Below, piece by piece: positions 1-7,353 of a DNA stretch of 9,812 nt. This DNA is from Candidatus Peregrinibacteria bacterium (GTDB lineage: Bacteria > Patescibacteriota > Gracilibacteria > Peribacterales > Peribacteraceae), in contig JACQCJ010000071.1 in assembly GCA_016201685.1 (NCBI GenBank), forward strand, positions 1 through 9,812, in the 5' to 3' direction. The notes beneath the pieces are model-generated. The model saw nothing but the letters and a program-made list of their open reading frames with translations. It had not been told where the DNA came from and made no database searches. The number at the start of each line of letters is the position of its first letter. The first letter of the stretch is position 1. The position numbers were made by a program, and so were the translations under genes.

Positions 1-3000
1 TCCGTGGAGTAGTGAAAGCCTCGAGGGTTTTCACCATGACTTGTGTCACTTTGCGCCATTCTGTCGGCGAATTGGAGTGCGTGAGCGAACGTTCCGAGTG
101 GCGGCTCGATCTTCTGTCCGCGTTGTCGCATGGCATCGACCATTTCGTAGTAGTAGGAGGTGTAATAGGTGCTGACACCGGAATCCATGCATCGGATGCG
201 GTTCTTCCCATTCCTGTTTTCATTAATGGTCATTCTCTCGCTTATAAGAGAAACAGCATGGTCGGGCACGCTGCCGCTAGCCGGGGTATCTCCGCTCGAA
301 GCCGTATACATTCTGAAATTTTTGACGTGAATGGGCTTTCCGTCCGCATCCTTTTTCTTTTTGAAAAAATCGCGCACTCCAAGAATCTCCTTTTCCCTTT
401 CCGTTTTTTCTTCAGGTACCATTTTCGCTCCTGTACGATTTTTTGCTGCCGATTTTTTCTTTGGTTCCTTATTCACTTCTATCTGGGTTCCTGAATAGCA
501 ACTCACGGCAATCATCGTGATGTCGATCAATGCGCACAGCGGTTTGCCTGTCGTGGCGTCTTTCTTACTGCTTATCTCTGCCAGTTCCCAAACAGGAAGG
601 TTACGATCACATGTCTGGATGATGCCCTGCTCCGATCCATGAGCGACATACAGGTGCGTGAATGTCGTCTTTTTTTCTGCGATCGCTTTGCGAAGATCCT
701 GCTCGAAGGTCTTCTTGATACTTTCCGTTGTGGCAGGCAACGGCTCCGGGAAGAGCTTCCCGAGTCCTCGTTTGTCTTCCTTCTTCCACTTCTCTCTGTA
801 TTCAATGCAGGCGGATGCAATGGACATGCCGTATTCGCGATGCATCAGTTCGACGAAGCGAATCATGCTTTGTTCATCAAAAGGAAAATCATGGCTCGAA
901 CCCTTTCCGTCTTTCGTTTTTCCGTCTGGAATATCGGTGAGCATGAGGGCGCCTTTGCCATCCCGGGGGAAATCGTATTTGTAGTCTTGTGCCCAAAGCG
1001 CATATTGATCCTTCATGAGAGTTTTTTCTTTCTGTAACTTTGTTTCGATCATATTTTTCATGTCTTCCGAGGATTGTACGTTTTTCAACTCCAAAAGCGT
1101 GCAGCCGATGCGGATGGGTTCTTTATGTTTGCCCAAGAAGGTATTGATAAAAACAAACTCGCATGGCTTCTCCTTTCGGATGCCCAAGCATCGCAATGAA
1201 AATTCGGGGCTGTTCTTTTCCTTGCCTTCGTTAAAGAGCGCCAGGCCATCCAGAATATGCGGATTGATTTCACGGAGATACTGGTCGAGCGCCTTCTCCC
1301 GTTTCTCAAATCCAAGCTTCGCTTCGCGATGATAGCGCTCTTCGGGATCCTCCGTTCCGGTCTTCACTTTTTCGTGAAGCCCGTCTGCAACCTTTCCAAA
1401 CTTTGCGACCTCGCGCTTCACTGTTTCTGAAATGTATTTGAACTCGGAAGGTTCCGCTACTTTCGATGCAAATGCTCCATAAGGGTCTTTGAGAACTGTT
1501 GTTTCGATGATCTTCAGTAGCGCACCCTCGCCTTTGCCGTCTTTGTTCTTCGGACGCCATTCCCTCGCAAAATAAAAAATATCGGCTTGGTTAGCAGCCT
1601 TCTCCGTTGCCAGTGCAAATGTCCTGTCCAATGTTTTACCCTCCGATGCACGCGAACTTGCGGCGATATCAGTTGTCATCGCGTCGAAAATCGACAGAAA
1701 TTGAAGCGGCTTGGCCGCCGAAGCCTTCTCCAGATCAATACCGAATATCAGAGACACTCTCTTCTCCAGGTCCAACGCTTCCTGGAATATTCCATAGCTC
1801 GTGATCAACAGCGAAGGACTTTTCTTCATCGCGTCCTCCAAATTCATGCCGCGAACCAAATCCTCTCTTTGTTTTGCAGAGATGCTCACATCCGCGCGGA
1901 TTTCATTATAATTGAGCAGGAGAGCATCGGGATTCTGTTTTGCAAGGTCGGAGAGCACGCTCATTTTATTTTCTTTGCGAATGCATTTCCCGTATTCGCG
2001 AAACCCCTCAAGAAACTTCTTCGGGTTTTCCTTCGCCAAGTGCGTCACAATTTTTTCCGCAGAATCCAATCCGAGATCGTTTTTGATCTCTACGTTGTTC
2101 AAGTGAAAAGCGATGTCATTGCCTTTTCTTAATTCCGCGACGAGCGTTTCCTCCAAGAGCGCCTTCTTCGTCTCCACATCGAACGTATTTCTATGTTTCC
2201 TGTAGAAGGAAACGAAGTACCCGCTCGATGTACGCGCAAGCGGCTTGAGAAGCGCGAGTTTCGCCTCCTTTGAAAGATTTGTGAGATCAGCGTAATGCTC
2301 CTCGAGATGGAAAAACATGTCCTGATATGGTCCATGCACCATGGGACTCATTCTTTCGACAGCGCTTATTGTCACCTCGCGTTTCATCTGTTGGACGGCC
2401 GGGTTTTTCTCTTGTTGCGCCGATCGATCGAGCCACTCGTAGCCTTTGAGAACAAGGGAAGGATACGGATTACCTCTTTCATGCGCGGCCTTCTCCATGC
2501 AATACAAGAGTACGGGCAGAGGAATGTGTTTTTCGTTGGAAGTCTTCAGCGTCTCCTGGACATTATCGGTTTCCTTTTTCCAGAGAAGAGGGGCCATCGA
2601 TGACAGGGTCGACTGCTCTCGCTTGAGGCGCATGACCGTGCCGTCCTCCTTCTCGGCATCAGTGCCCTTTTGCTTTTTGTCCTGCATCTCATTGAGTGCC
2701 TGGAGGAATGCGTGTTCACGAAGAAATTGATGAGCGGGGTCGTCATCTTTCGTTGCTGCCATGAATCCTCGCAGACGTTGGATGTTCTGTTCCTTCTTCT
2801 GCTCCGGCCCATCCACGATTGCTCGGATGAGGGATTTTTCTATTTCGCAGCAGGCGAGACCGTATACCTCTTCGAAGGTGTATTTCTTCTGTGCATCCAC
2901 CACCTGCTGCACGCTCGTTTTCAATGCCCGGTGGGATTTTTCCCAGTCGGTCTTCTCGCCATCGGCGGCGAGCATCGTTCCCATCTTGTCCGCGATGCCC

Positions 3001-3152
3001 TTGATGTGTTCCTGCAGTTCTTTCTTGCGATTCTGTTCCGCTTCACTTGAGGTCAAGGTTTCCTTCTTCTCCGGTGACGATGAGGGCACGTTCGTCGCTT
3101 GTTCTTTGAAGAACACAAGTCGCCCTTCGCCGGCCAAGAATTTTACGGGCAT
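1..3152 (-). CDS. Large helical protein with C-terminal caspase-like (clan CD) peptidase domain, partial
   Basis: An uninterrupted frame of 1050 codons runs from ATG at 3152 off the left edge, so the C-terminus is missing. There is no signal peptide or membrane segment, so the protein is probably cytoplasmic. The first ~700 residues are charged and helical. Three similar units (HLAKENPKKFL at 371, DLAKQNPDALL at 402, DAMKKSPSLL near 440) suggest an alpha-solenoid. Residues ~730-965 follow the order of a caspase-like fold: strand GALMLTDI (734-741), helix DEQSMIRFVELMHREYG (759-775), helix ATTESIKKTF (from 807), strand and His in THLYVAHGS (His838), strand and Cys in IAVSCYSG (Cys885), then YTASSGDTPASG (949-960). 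The 47-residue His-Cys spacing and the HG and SCxSG motifs fit the caspase/metacaspase superfamily. Substrate and role are unknown. Proteolytic activity is inferred from motifs only. The start has no Shine-Dalgarno sequence and overlaps the upstream frame, so the true N-terminus is probably the 3143-3304 segment. Confidence 0.8.
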   Translation of the reverse strand, partial: MPVKFLAGEGRLVFFKEQATNVPSSSPEKKETLTSSEAEQNRKKELQEHIKGIADKMGTMLAADGEKTDWEKSHRALKTSVQQVVDAQKKYTFEEVYGLACCEIEKSLIRAIVDGPEQKKEQNIQRLRGFMAATKDDDPAHQFLREHAFLQALNEMQDKKQKGTDAEKEDGTVMRLKREQSTLSSMAPLLWKKETDNVQETLKTSNEKHIPLPVLLYCMEKAAHERGNPYPSLVLKGYEWLDRSAQQEKNPAVQQMKREVTISAVERMSPMVHGPYQDMFFHLEEHYADLTNLSKEAKLALLKPLARTSSGYFVSFYRKHRNTFDVETKKALLEETLVAELRKGNDIAFHLNNVEIKNDLGLDSAEKIVTHLAKENPKKFLEGFREYGKCIRKENKMSVLSDLAKQNPDALLLNYNEIRADVSISAKQREDLVRGMNLEDAMKKSPSLLITSYGIFQEALDLEKRVSLIFGIDLEKASAAKPLQFLSIFDAMTTDIAASSRASEGKTLDRTFALATEKAANQADIFYFAREWRPKNKDGKGEGALLKIIETTVLKDPYGAFASKVAEPSEFKYISETVKREVAKFGKVADGLHEKVKTGTEDPEERYHREAKLGFEKREKALDQYLREINPHILDGLALFNEGKEKNSPEFSLRCLGIRKEKPCEFVFINTFLGKHKEPIRIGCTLLELKNVQSSEDMKNMIETKLQKEKTLMKDQYALWAQDYKYDFPRDGKGALMLTDIPDGKTKDGKGSSHDFPFDEQSMIRFVELMHREYGMSIASACIEYREKWKKEDKRGLGKLFPEPLPATTESIKKTFEQDLRKAIAEKKTTFTHLYVAHGSEQGIIQTCDRNLPVWELAEISSKKDATTGKPLCALIDITMIAVSCYSGTQIEVNKEPKKKSAAKNRTGAKMVPEEKTEREKEILGVRDFFKKKKDADGKPIHVKNFRMYTASSGDTPASGSVPDHAVSLISERMTINENRNGKNRIRCMDSGVSTYYTSYYYEMVDAMRQRGQKIEPPLGTFAHALQFADRMAQSDTSHGENPRGFHYST

Positions 3153-3304
3153 GTCGGTGATGGGGCATCAAATTGGTCCTCCAATCGCCGCAGCTGTCCC
3201 TGGTCAACCTCGAGCGCTTCCGCTTCAAGGTTTTCGGTAAGCTTCTTGGCAGTTTGTGAGAGGAGTTTGGCCTGATCTTCGAGTGGAATGTGTGTGTTTT
3301 CCAT
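3143..3304 (-). CDS. 53-aa upstream frame, probable N-terminus of the caspase-like protein (frameshifted)
   Basis: The frame starts at ATG 3304 behind a good Shine-Dalgarno (AAAGGA, 8 nt spacing) and begins MENTHIPLEDQAKLL. It is acidic and helical and resembles no family I know. It ends at TAA 3143-3145, overlapping the ATG of the large downstream frame by 10 nt (ATGCCCGTAA). Changing frame by -1 at the run of four C's (minus strand, 3162-3165) would join it to the large protein as ...EDQFDA-PITD-MPVKFL..., which reads naturally. The large frame has a stop at 3168-3170 just upstream and no ribosome site of its own. I therefore favour one gene broken by a base deletion (real, or a sequencing error in the homopolymer). 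Programmed -1 frameshifting, or a separate small gene coupled to the next by the overlap, are the alternatives. Confidence 0.6.
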   Translation of the reverse strand: MENTHIPLEDQAKLLSQTAKKLTENLEAEALEVDQGQLRRLEDQFDAPSPTCP

Positions 3305-3312
3305 AACGAGAA

Positions 3313-3318
3313 TCCTTT
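3313..3318 (-). promoter_or_regulatory. Shine-Dalgarno site deciding the start at 3304
   Basis: Read on the minus strand, AAAGGA lies 8 nt before ATG 3304. It is the clearest ribosome-binding site seen in this window and supports translation entering the minus-strand gene here rather than at 3152. Confidence 0.6.
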
Positions 3319-3319
3319 C

Positions 3320-3349
3320 ATTGTACCATACAATTGTGATCTTTTCCAA
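3320..3349 (-). promoter_or_regulatory. Candidate sigma70-type promoter for the minus-strand gene
   Basis: On the minus strand, TTGGAA (3349-3344, 4 of 6 to TTGACA) is followed after 18 nt by TACAAT (3325-3320, 5 of 6 to TATAAT). The predicted transcript would start only a few bases before the AAAGGA site, giving a very short leader. The hexamers were found by eye, so this is only a candidate. Confidence 0.35.
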
Positions 3350-3362
3350 TCTGGATGAAACA

Positions 3363-3429
3363 GAATTGCGAAGGGCGAATTGCGAAACATGCTCAGAGCG
3401 AATCATTCGCAACTTGCCCTTCGCAATTC
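3363..3429. repeat. 24-bp imperfect inverted repeat with 19-nt loop
   Basis: The left arm, 3363-3386, pairs with the right arm, 3406-3429, at 22 of 24 positions, with 3387-3405 as the loop. Each arm is itself built from repeats of GAATTGCGAA around GGGC. It lies between two divergent genes, so it is not placed as a terminator, and no T-run follows. It could be a dispersed REP/MITE-like repeat or a regulatory palindrome. The sequence is unrelated to the 6748 repeat family. Confidence 0.7.
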
Positions 3430-3483
3430 GCCATTTCCCCGATAGCACCTCTTCTCGCACCTCGGTACACTTGCATCCCAATT

Positions 3484-6400
3484 ATGTCTCCGGAATTTCC
3501 CTTCAACATTCGCACGATCGGCGATCGACCCGAGGGGCGAGAGAATGCGAAACGCACACGTCTGATCCCCCGCTCGCCGTTCCGCCCATCCGCATCGAAG
3601 GGTCTTGTCGAGCGCATCCGAGGATGGATCCTCGGTGCATGGACATGGATCCGCGGGCAGAAACAGCGCCTCGGCTGGACTCGGTTTCTGCTTCGCATGC
3701 TCGGACTTCTGATCCTGCTCTTCGGTATGTACGTTCTCTTCCTCTGGCTCACGCTTCCCAACCTCCTGGATCCCGCGAACCTCTTCGCCGCGCAGAGCAC
3801 CGTGATCACGGATCGCAACGGCGTCGAGCTCTACCGCATCCACGGCGAGCAGGATCGCACCGTCGTGCCGGGGGATCAGATTGCCTCCTCCGTGAAACAC
3901 GCGATCGTGGCCATCGAGGATGCGCGCTTCCAGGAACGAGGCTGCATCGACTGGCGGGCGATGGGGCGGGCAATCTTTCTCCTCGGGCAGCGCGGCGGCG
4001 CCTCCACGCTCACGCGCCAGCTCGCGCGAAACGCCTTGAATCTCCGCAGCGAGAATGTCCTCAGCCGCAAAATCAAGGAGCTCATCCTCGGTTGCGAACT
4101 CGAAGCTCGCTTCAGCAAAGAGAATCTCCTGACGCTGTACCTCAATTGGATTCCCTTCGGGCAGAACGCGTACGGCGTGGAGCAGGCGAGCGAGCGCTAC
4201 TTCGGCATCAAGGCGAAGGATCTGACGCTGGCGCAGTCGGCGGTCCTCGCGAGCCTCCCGCAGCAGCCTTCGTACTTCAACCCCTACGGCCGCCACGTGC
4301 ACACGACGGTCAGTGACGGCGTGCTCCAGCGCATCCTCAAAGGCGCGATCAAGCATGCCGGACAGATTCCCGACAGCCAGGTGACGATCGGCCTCCTGGG
4401 CGCCTCCATCGGCACGGGAAGCACCACGGTGTACGTGGGCGGTCGCGCCGATCAAGTCCTCCACAACATGCAGGCGCAGGGATACATCACCCTGAGCGAT
4501 CTCCAGAAGGCCACCGAGGAACTGCGGCACATCGTCTTCAAGCCCTCGCGCGAGTCGATTCGCGCCCCGCATTTCGTGCTGTGGGTGAAGGACCAAGTGG
4601 AGCAGATGGTGGAGCAGACGGGGGAGAAAGGTCTCCTCGAACAAGGGGGACTCACGATCCAAACGACGCTTGATTGGAAGTTGCAGCAGGCGGCGGAAAA
4701 GGCCGTCGCCGATCACAGTGAAGACAGCCTCAAGCGCTTCGGCGCGCACAATATCGCGCTCGTGGCGCTCGCCCCGAGGACGCGCGAAGTGCTGGCGTAC
4801 GTGGGCAACGCCGATTTTGGCGACAAGGACAATGCAGGCAAGGTCGACATGGCGCAGGCGCCGCGCCAGCCCGGATCCAGTTTCAAGCCCTTCGTCTATT
4901 CGGCGGCCTTCGAGCAGGGGTATTCGCCCGCCACTCCCCTCTACGACGTGCCGACCAAATTCGGCACCGATCAGCCGCAGAACTTCGACGGCACCTGGTG
5001 GGGGCTCACGACGGCGCGCAGGGCGCTCGGCGGCTCCCGCAACATTCCCGCCATCAAAGCCTTCTTCCTGGCGGGAGGCGAGGAACCGGTCCTCGACCTC
5101 GCGTCCAAATTCGGCGTCGAAACGCCCCTCATCCGCAAGGAGGAATTGCAGAAGGAACGCGGGACGTTCGACTACGGCTGGCCGCTCGCGATCGGTGCGG
5201 CGGAGACCCCCCTCCTCGACATGGTCGAAGGGTACAGCACCCTCGCCGACCAGGGCATGAAGCTCCCCGTCGTCAGCATTCGCAAGGTGACGAACAGTAA
5301 GGGCGCGATTCTCCAGGAGGCGGAACAGAATCCAGTGGGTGATCAAGTCCTCGACCCGCGCATCGCCTACCAGGTCACTTCGATTCTCAGCGATCCCTCC
5401 GCGCGCCCGGGAGAATTCTGGCAGAGCGCGCTCACCGTTCCCGGTTTCCCGGCCGCTGCCAAAACCGGGACCAGCAACAAGTGCATGGACAAGCCGGATG
5501 CGAAGGCGGACAAAAATAAAGTCTGCAACGTGCGCAAACCGGAAAGTCTGTGGACGCTCGGATACACTCCGGACATCGCCGCGGGCGTGTGGGTGGGCAA
5601 CGCCAATAGCACCGCTCTCAGCGACAAAGCCGACGGGCTCAACGTTGCCGCTCCCATCTGGCGCGCATTCATGGGCAGCGCGCTCAAGATCCATCCGCCC
5701 TCGATCCCCGATTTCCCGGTTCCCGACGGTCTCGTGCAGCCGCAGATTTCGCTCCTCTCCGGGGAGCTGCCCACCGAATGCACGCCGATTGATCTGCGGA
5801 TTTCCGATGTCTTCCTGCGCGAACACGCACCCGTCGATCCCGATCCCGCCTGCGTGCAGTTGCTCGTCGATAGGGTCACGGGGCTCCTGGCATCGGAGAG
5901 CTGTCCCACAGAAGCCGCGGAGACGCGCAGCTTCCTCGTCCCGCACAGTGTTCTCGCCGATCGGTGGCCGCTATGGGAGCAGGGGGTTCAGGATTGGGTA
6001 CAAGGGCGCGTGAAGGCTTCGACCGGCGGAACAATCTCCGGTCTGCCTCTTCCGCCCGCTCCTACAGAGAAGTGCGACATCACGAAGACCCCGGGCCGCC
6101 TCGTGCGGCCGACTCTGACGATTCTCTCTCCCACAAATGACGGAACGGTTTCCTACCCCACGTTCCAGCCGAAGATTTTCTTCTCGGTGGGGCAGGCCGT
6201 GCATGATGTGAGTTACAGCATCGATGGCAAGCAAATGGATGACGAGACGAACGCCCCGTTCAAAGCGATTCTCCACGTTCCGCGCTCGATCGATCGCAGC
6301 GTCTCGCACTCCCTCGCGGTGACGGTCACCGACAGTTACTTCAACCAGATGACGGAGACGGTGAGTTTTCGCTTCGGAGAAAATACTGGCATTCCCCAGG

Positions 6401-6669
6401 TGCAGATCACGAGTCCCGCGAAGGGATCGGTTTTGAGCAAGACCGGGTCCGGCCTCACGATCACGGCCGATGCCAGCGACGAGAGCGGCATCAAGTACGT
6501 CGAGTTCTACTTGGATGATCTGCTCCTCGGACGCACTCCGAGGGAACCCTACACCGTCACCTATCCGCTTACGACCGTCTCGCCGGGACCGCACCGCATT
6601 CGCGCGGTCGCGACGGATCCCTCCGGCAAGGCGGGTGAGGATGAGGAGGCGATTACCGTGAATCCATGA
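3484..6669 (+). CDS. Class A penicillin-binding protein (PBP1A/1C type) with C-terminal Ig-like domains
   Basis: This is a bifunctional wall enzyme of 1061 residues. It polymerises lipid II into glycan strands and cross-links the stem peptides, and is anchored in the cytoplasmic membrane with its domains outside. Order: basic cytoplasmic tail (1-66); membrane helix (~67-92); GT51 glycosyltransferase with IEDARF (Glu145), GASTLTRQ (172-179) and RKIKE (195-199); a linker longer than usual (~268-325); transpeptidase with SSFK (nucleophile Ser465, Lys468), SRN (518-520) and KTGT (660-663). After KTGT comes a lysine-rich loop with two cysteines. The C-terminus carries two Ig-like domains (~873-967 and ~970-1061); the second, with ITSPAKGSVL and VEFYLDD, resembles the Big_7 type. 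All catalytic motifs are intact. I chose ATG 3484 because extension to 3355 would run through the inverted repeat and add residues unlike the family. No clear Shine-Dalgarno precedes either start. Confidence 0.95.
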   Translation: MSPEFPFNIRTIGDRPEGRENAKRTRLIPRSPFRPSASKGLVERIRGWILGAWTWIRGQKQRLGWTRFLLRMLGLLILLFGMYVLFLWLTLPNLLDPANLFAAQSTVITDRNGVELYRIHGEQDRTVVPGDQIASSVKHAIVAIEDARFQERGCIDWRAMGRAIFLLGQRGGASTLTRQLARNALNLRSENVLSRKIKELILGCELEARFSKENLLTLYLNWIPFGQNAYGVEQASERYFGIKAKDLTLAQSAVLASLPQQPSYFNPYGRHVHTTVSDGVLQRILKGAIKHAGQIPDSQVTIGLLGASIGTGSTTVYVGGRADQVLHNMQAQGYITLSDLQKATEELRHIVFKPSRESIRAPHFVLWVKDQVEQMVEQTGEKGLLEQGGLTIQTTLDWKLQQAAEKAVADHSEDSLKRFGAHNIALVALAPRTREVLAYVGNADFGDKDNAGKVDMAQAPRQPGSSFKPFVYSAAFEQGYSPATPLYDVPTKFGTDQPQNFDGTWWGLTTARRALGGSRNIPAIKAFFLAGGEEPVLDLASKFGVETPLIRKEELQKERGTFDYGWPLAIGAAETPLLDMVEGYSTLADQGMKLPVVSIRKVTNSKGAILQEAEQNPVGDQVLDPRIAYQVTSILSDPSARPGEFWQSALTVPGFPAAAKTGTSNKCMDKPDAKADKNKVCNVRKPESLWTLGYTPDIAAGVWVGNANSTALSDKADGLNVAAPIWRAFMGSALKIHPPSIPDFPVPDGLVQPQISLLSGELPTECTPIDLRISDVFLREHAPVDPDPACVQLLVDRVTGLLASESCPTEAAETRSFLVPHSVLADRWPLWEQGVQDWVQGRVKASTGGTISGLPLPPAPTEKCDITKTPGRLVRPTLTILSPTNDGTVSYPTFQPKIFFSVGQAVHDVSYSIDGKQMDDETNAPFKAILHVPRSIDRSVSHSLAVTVTDSYFNQMTETVSFRFGENTGIPQVQITSPAKGSVLSKTGSGLTITADASDESGIKYVEFYLDDLLLGRTPREPYTVTYPLTTVSPGPHRIRAVATDPSGKAGEDEEAITVNP

Positions 6670-6747
6670 GGCGTTCCGTGTGGGGGCAGAACCTATTTTG
6701 TGTCTTCTGGATGGCAAGAAGTTCTTGTGGAAGAAAATAAAGAATCA

Positions 6748-6774
6748 GGGGAGCAGGTGTACTCACCTGCGGTC
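6748..6774 (+). repeat. REP hairpin, left copy
   Basis: Stem GCAGGTG (6753-6759), loop TACT (6760-6763), stem CACCTGC (6764-6770), then GGTC (6771-6774). GGGGA stands just 5' of the stem, so a GGAG lies at the foot of the hairpin, like the short conserved tetranucleotide described at the foot of known REPs. It lies 15 nt upstream of the transposase start. Confidence 0.8.
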
Positions 6775-6789
6775 GGCAAGAATACTTCC

Positions 6790-7224
6790 ATGTGGCAAAG
6801 GCATCCTCATCAGAACAATGCCGTGATGTTCATCACGACCAATCTTCAGAATAGGAAGAAGGTCTTCGCCAATCCCGCCTATGCCAGGGAGGCTGTAGAA
6901 ATTCTGTACCGCGTCCAGAAGCTCCACCCTTTCTTTCTCTATGGATTCGTGATCATGCACGAGCATTGCCACTTCCTGCTCATGCCCCCGGATGGGGGCT
7001 CCGTTTCTCAGATCATGCGGTGCTACAAATCCGGAGTGAGCCACGGCTTGGGGCTGGGGCCCATTTGGCAATCACGTTTTCATCTGCGCATTCCGCACAA
7101 TGCCGCGGCGGCGCTGCGGTACATTCATCTGAACCCCGTTCGTGTCGGGTTCGTGCAGGCGGCTGAAGATTATCCCTGGTCTTCTGCCAGTGGACGATGG
7201 GAAGTGACGGATCTTGGCTGGTGA
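6790..7224 (+). CDS. REP-associated tyrosine transposase (Y1/HUH, IS200-like superfamily)
   Basis: This 144-residue protein belongs to the transposase IS200-like family (Y1_Tnp), single-strand DNA nucleases that act through a tyrosine and an HUH metal site. Visible motifs are FITTNLQNRKKVF near the N-terminus (14-26), the HUH histidines in MHEHCHFLL (His59, His61), MRCYKSG with Tyr79 as a candidate nucleophile, IWQSRFH (92-98), and the family signature YIHLNPVRVG...EDYPWSS (111-132). The length fits a RAYT of about 150 residues and the frame is intact, so it may be active. I chose ATG 6790 because the frame upstream, which could begin at GTG 6700, runs through the left REP hairpin. The flanking inverted hairpins support REP as its substrate. 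No clear Shine-Dalgarno is seen. Confidence 0.88.
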   Translation: MWQRHPHQNNAVMFITTNLQNRKKVFANPAYAREAVEILYRVQKLHPFFLYGFVIMHEHCHFLLMPPDGGSVSQIMRCYKSGVSHGLGLGPIWQSRFHLRIPHNAAAALRYIHLNPVRVGFVQAAEDYPWSSASGRWEVTDLGW

Positions 7225-7326
7225 TGGAAGGCATGATGGTCGACCGCGGGCTGTACGCTTCGATTTTGCTCAGGGCAAGACTGGATCTGCAACCAGTTTT
7301 AAAATTATGATCACATTGAGAAATGG

Positions 7327-7353
7327 GAACGCAGGTGAGTACACCTGCTCCCC
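7327..7353 (-). repeat. REP hairpin, right copy (inverted)
   Basis: This is an exact reverse-complement match, 24 bp, to 6748-6771. On the minus strand it reads GGGGA, stem GCAGGTG, loop TACT, stem CACCTGC, then GTTC, where the left copy has GGTC. The opposite orientation on the far side of the transposase gene is typical of paired REPs. Confidence 0.8.

Larger units (their letters stand above)
6748..7353 (+). mobile_element. REP-RAYT unit: transposase gene between inverted REP hairpins
   Basis: A 24-bp perfect inverted repeat (6748-6771 and 7330-7353) brackets a Y1 transposase gene, giving a unit of about 606 bp. Each repeat folds into a 7-bp hairpin with a TACT loop, preceded by GGGGA and followed by GGTC (left) or GTTC (right). 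Weaker similarity continues outward (AAGAA before both copies). This is the known arrangement of REP-associated tyrosine transposases, which bind and cut REP hairpins as single strands. No target duplication is expected for such elements, and I see none. The exact ends are not defined beyond the repeats. Confidence 0.65.

Noticed and set aside
12..3240. Many plus-strand and off-frame minus-strand frames of 60-180 codons in the left third
   Set aside because: All lie opposite or out of frame with the single 1050-codon minus-strand frame, and their Phe/Ser/Arg-rich translations look like shadows.
3363..3429. Rho-independent terminator
   Set aside because: No T-run follows on either strand and the hairpin sits between two divergently oriented gene starts, where a terminator has no transcript to end.
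3355..3483. Upstream start for the penicillin-binding protein at 3355
   Set aside because: The extra 43 residues run through the inverted repeat, have no ribosome site and do not resemble the family's N-terminus.
3403..5946. 847-codon open frame on the minus strand
   Set aside because: It lies antisense to the transpeptidase gene, and its Arg/Glu/Gly-rich translation looks like a shadow of GC-biased codon use. The plus-strand protein has all family motifs.
6700..6789. GTG start at 6700 for the REP-associated transposase
   Set aside because: It would translate the left REP hairpin and add 30 residues not seen in this family. ATG 6790 gives the usual length.
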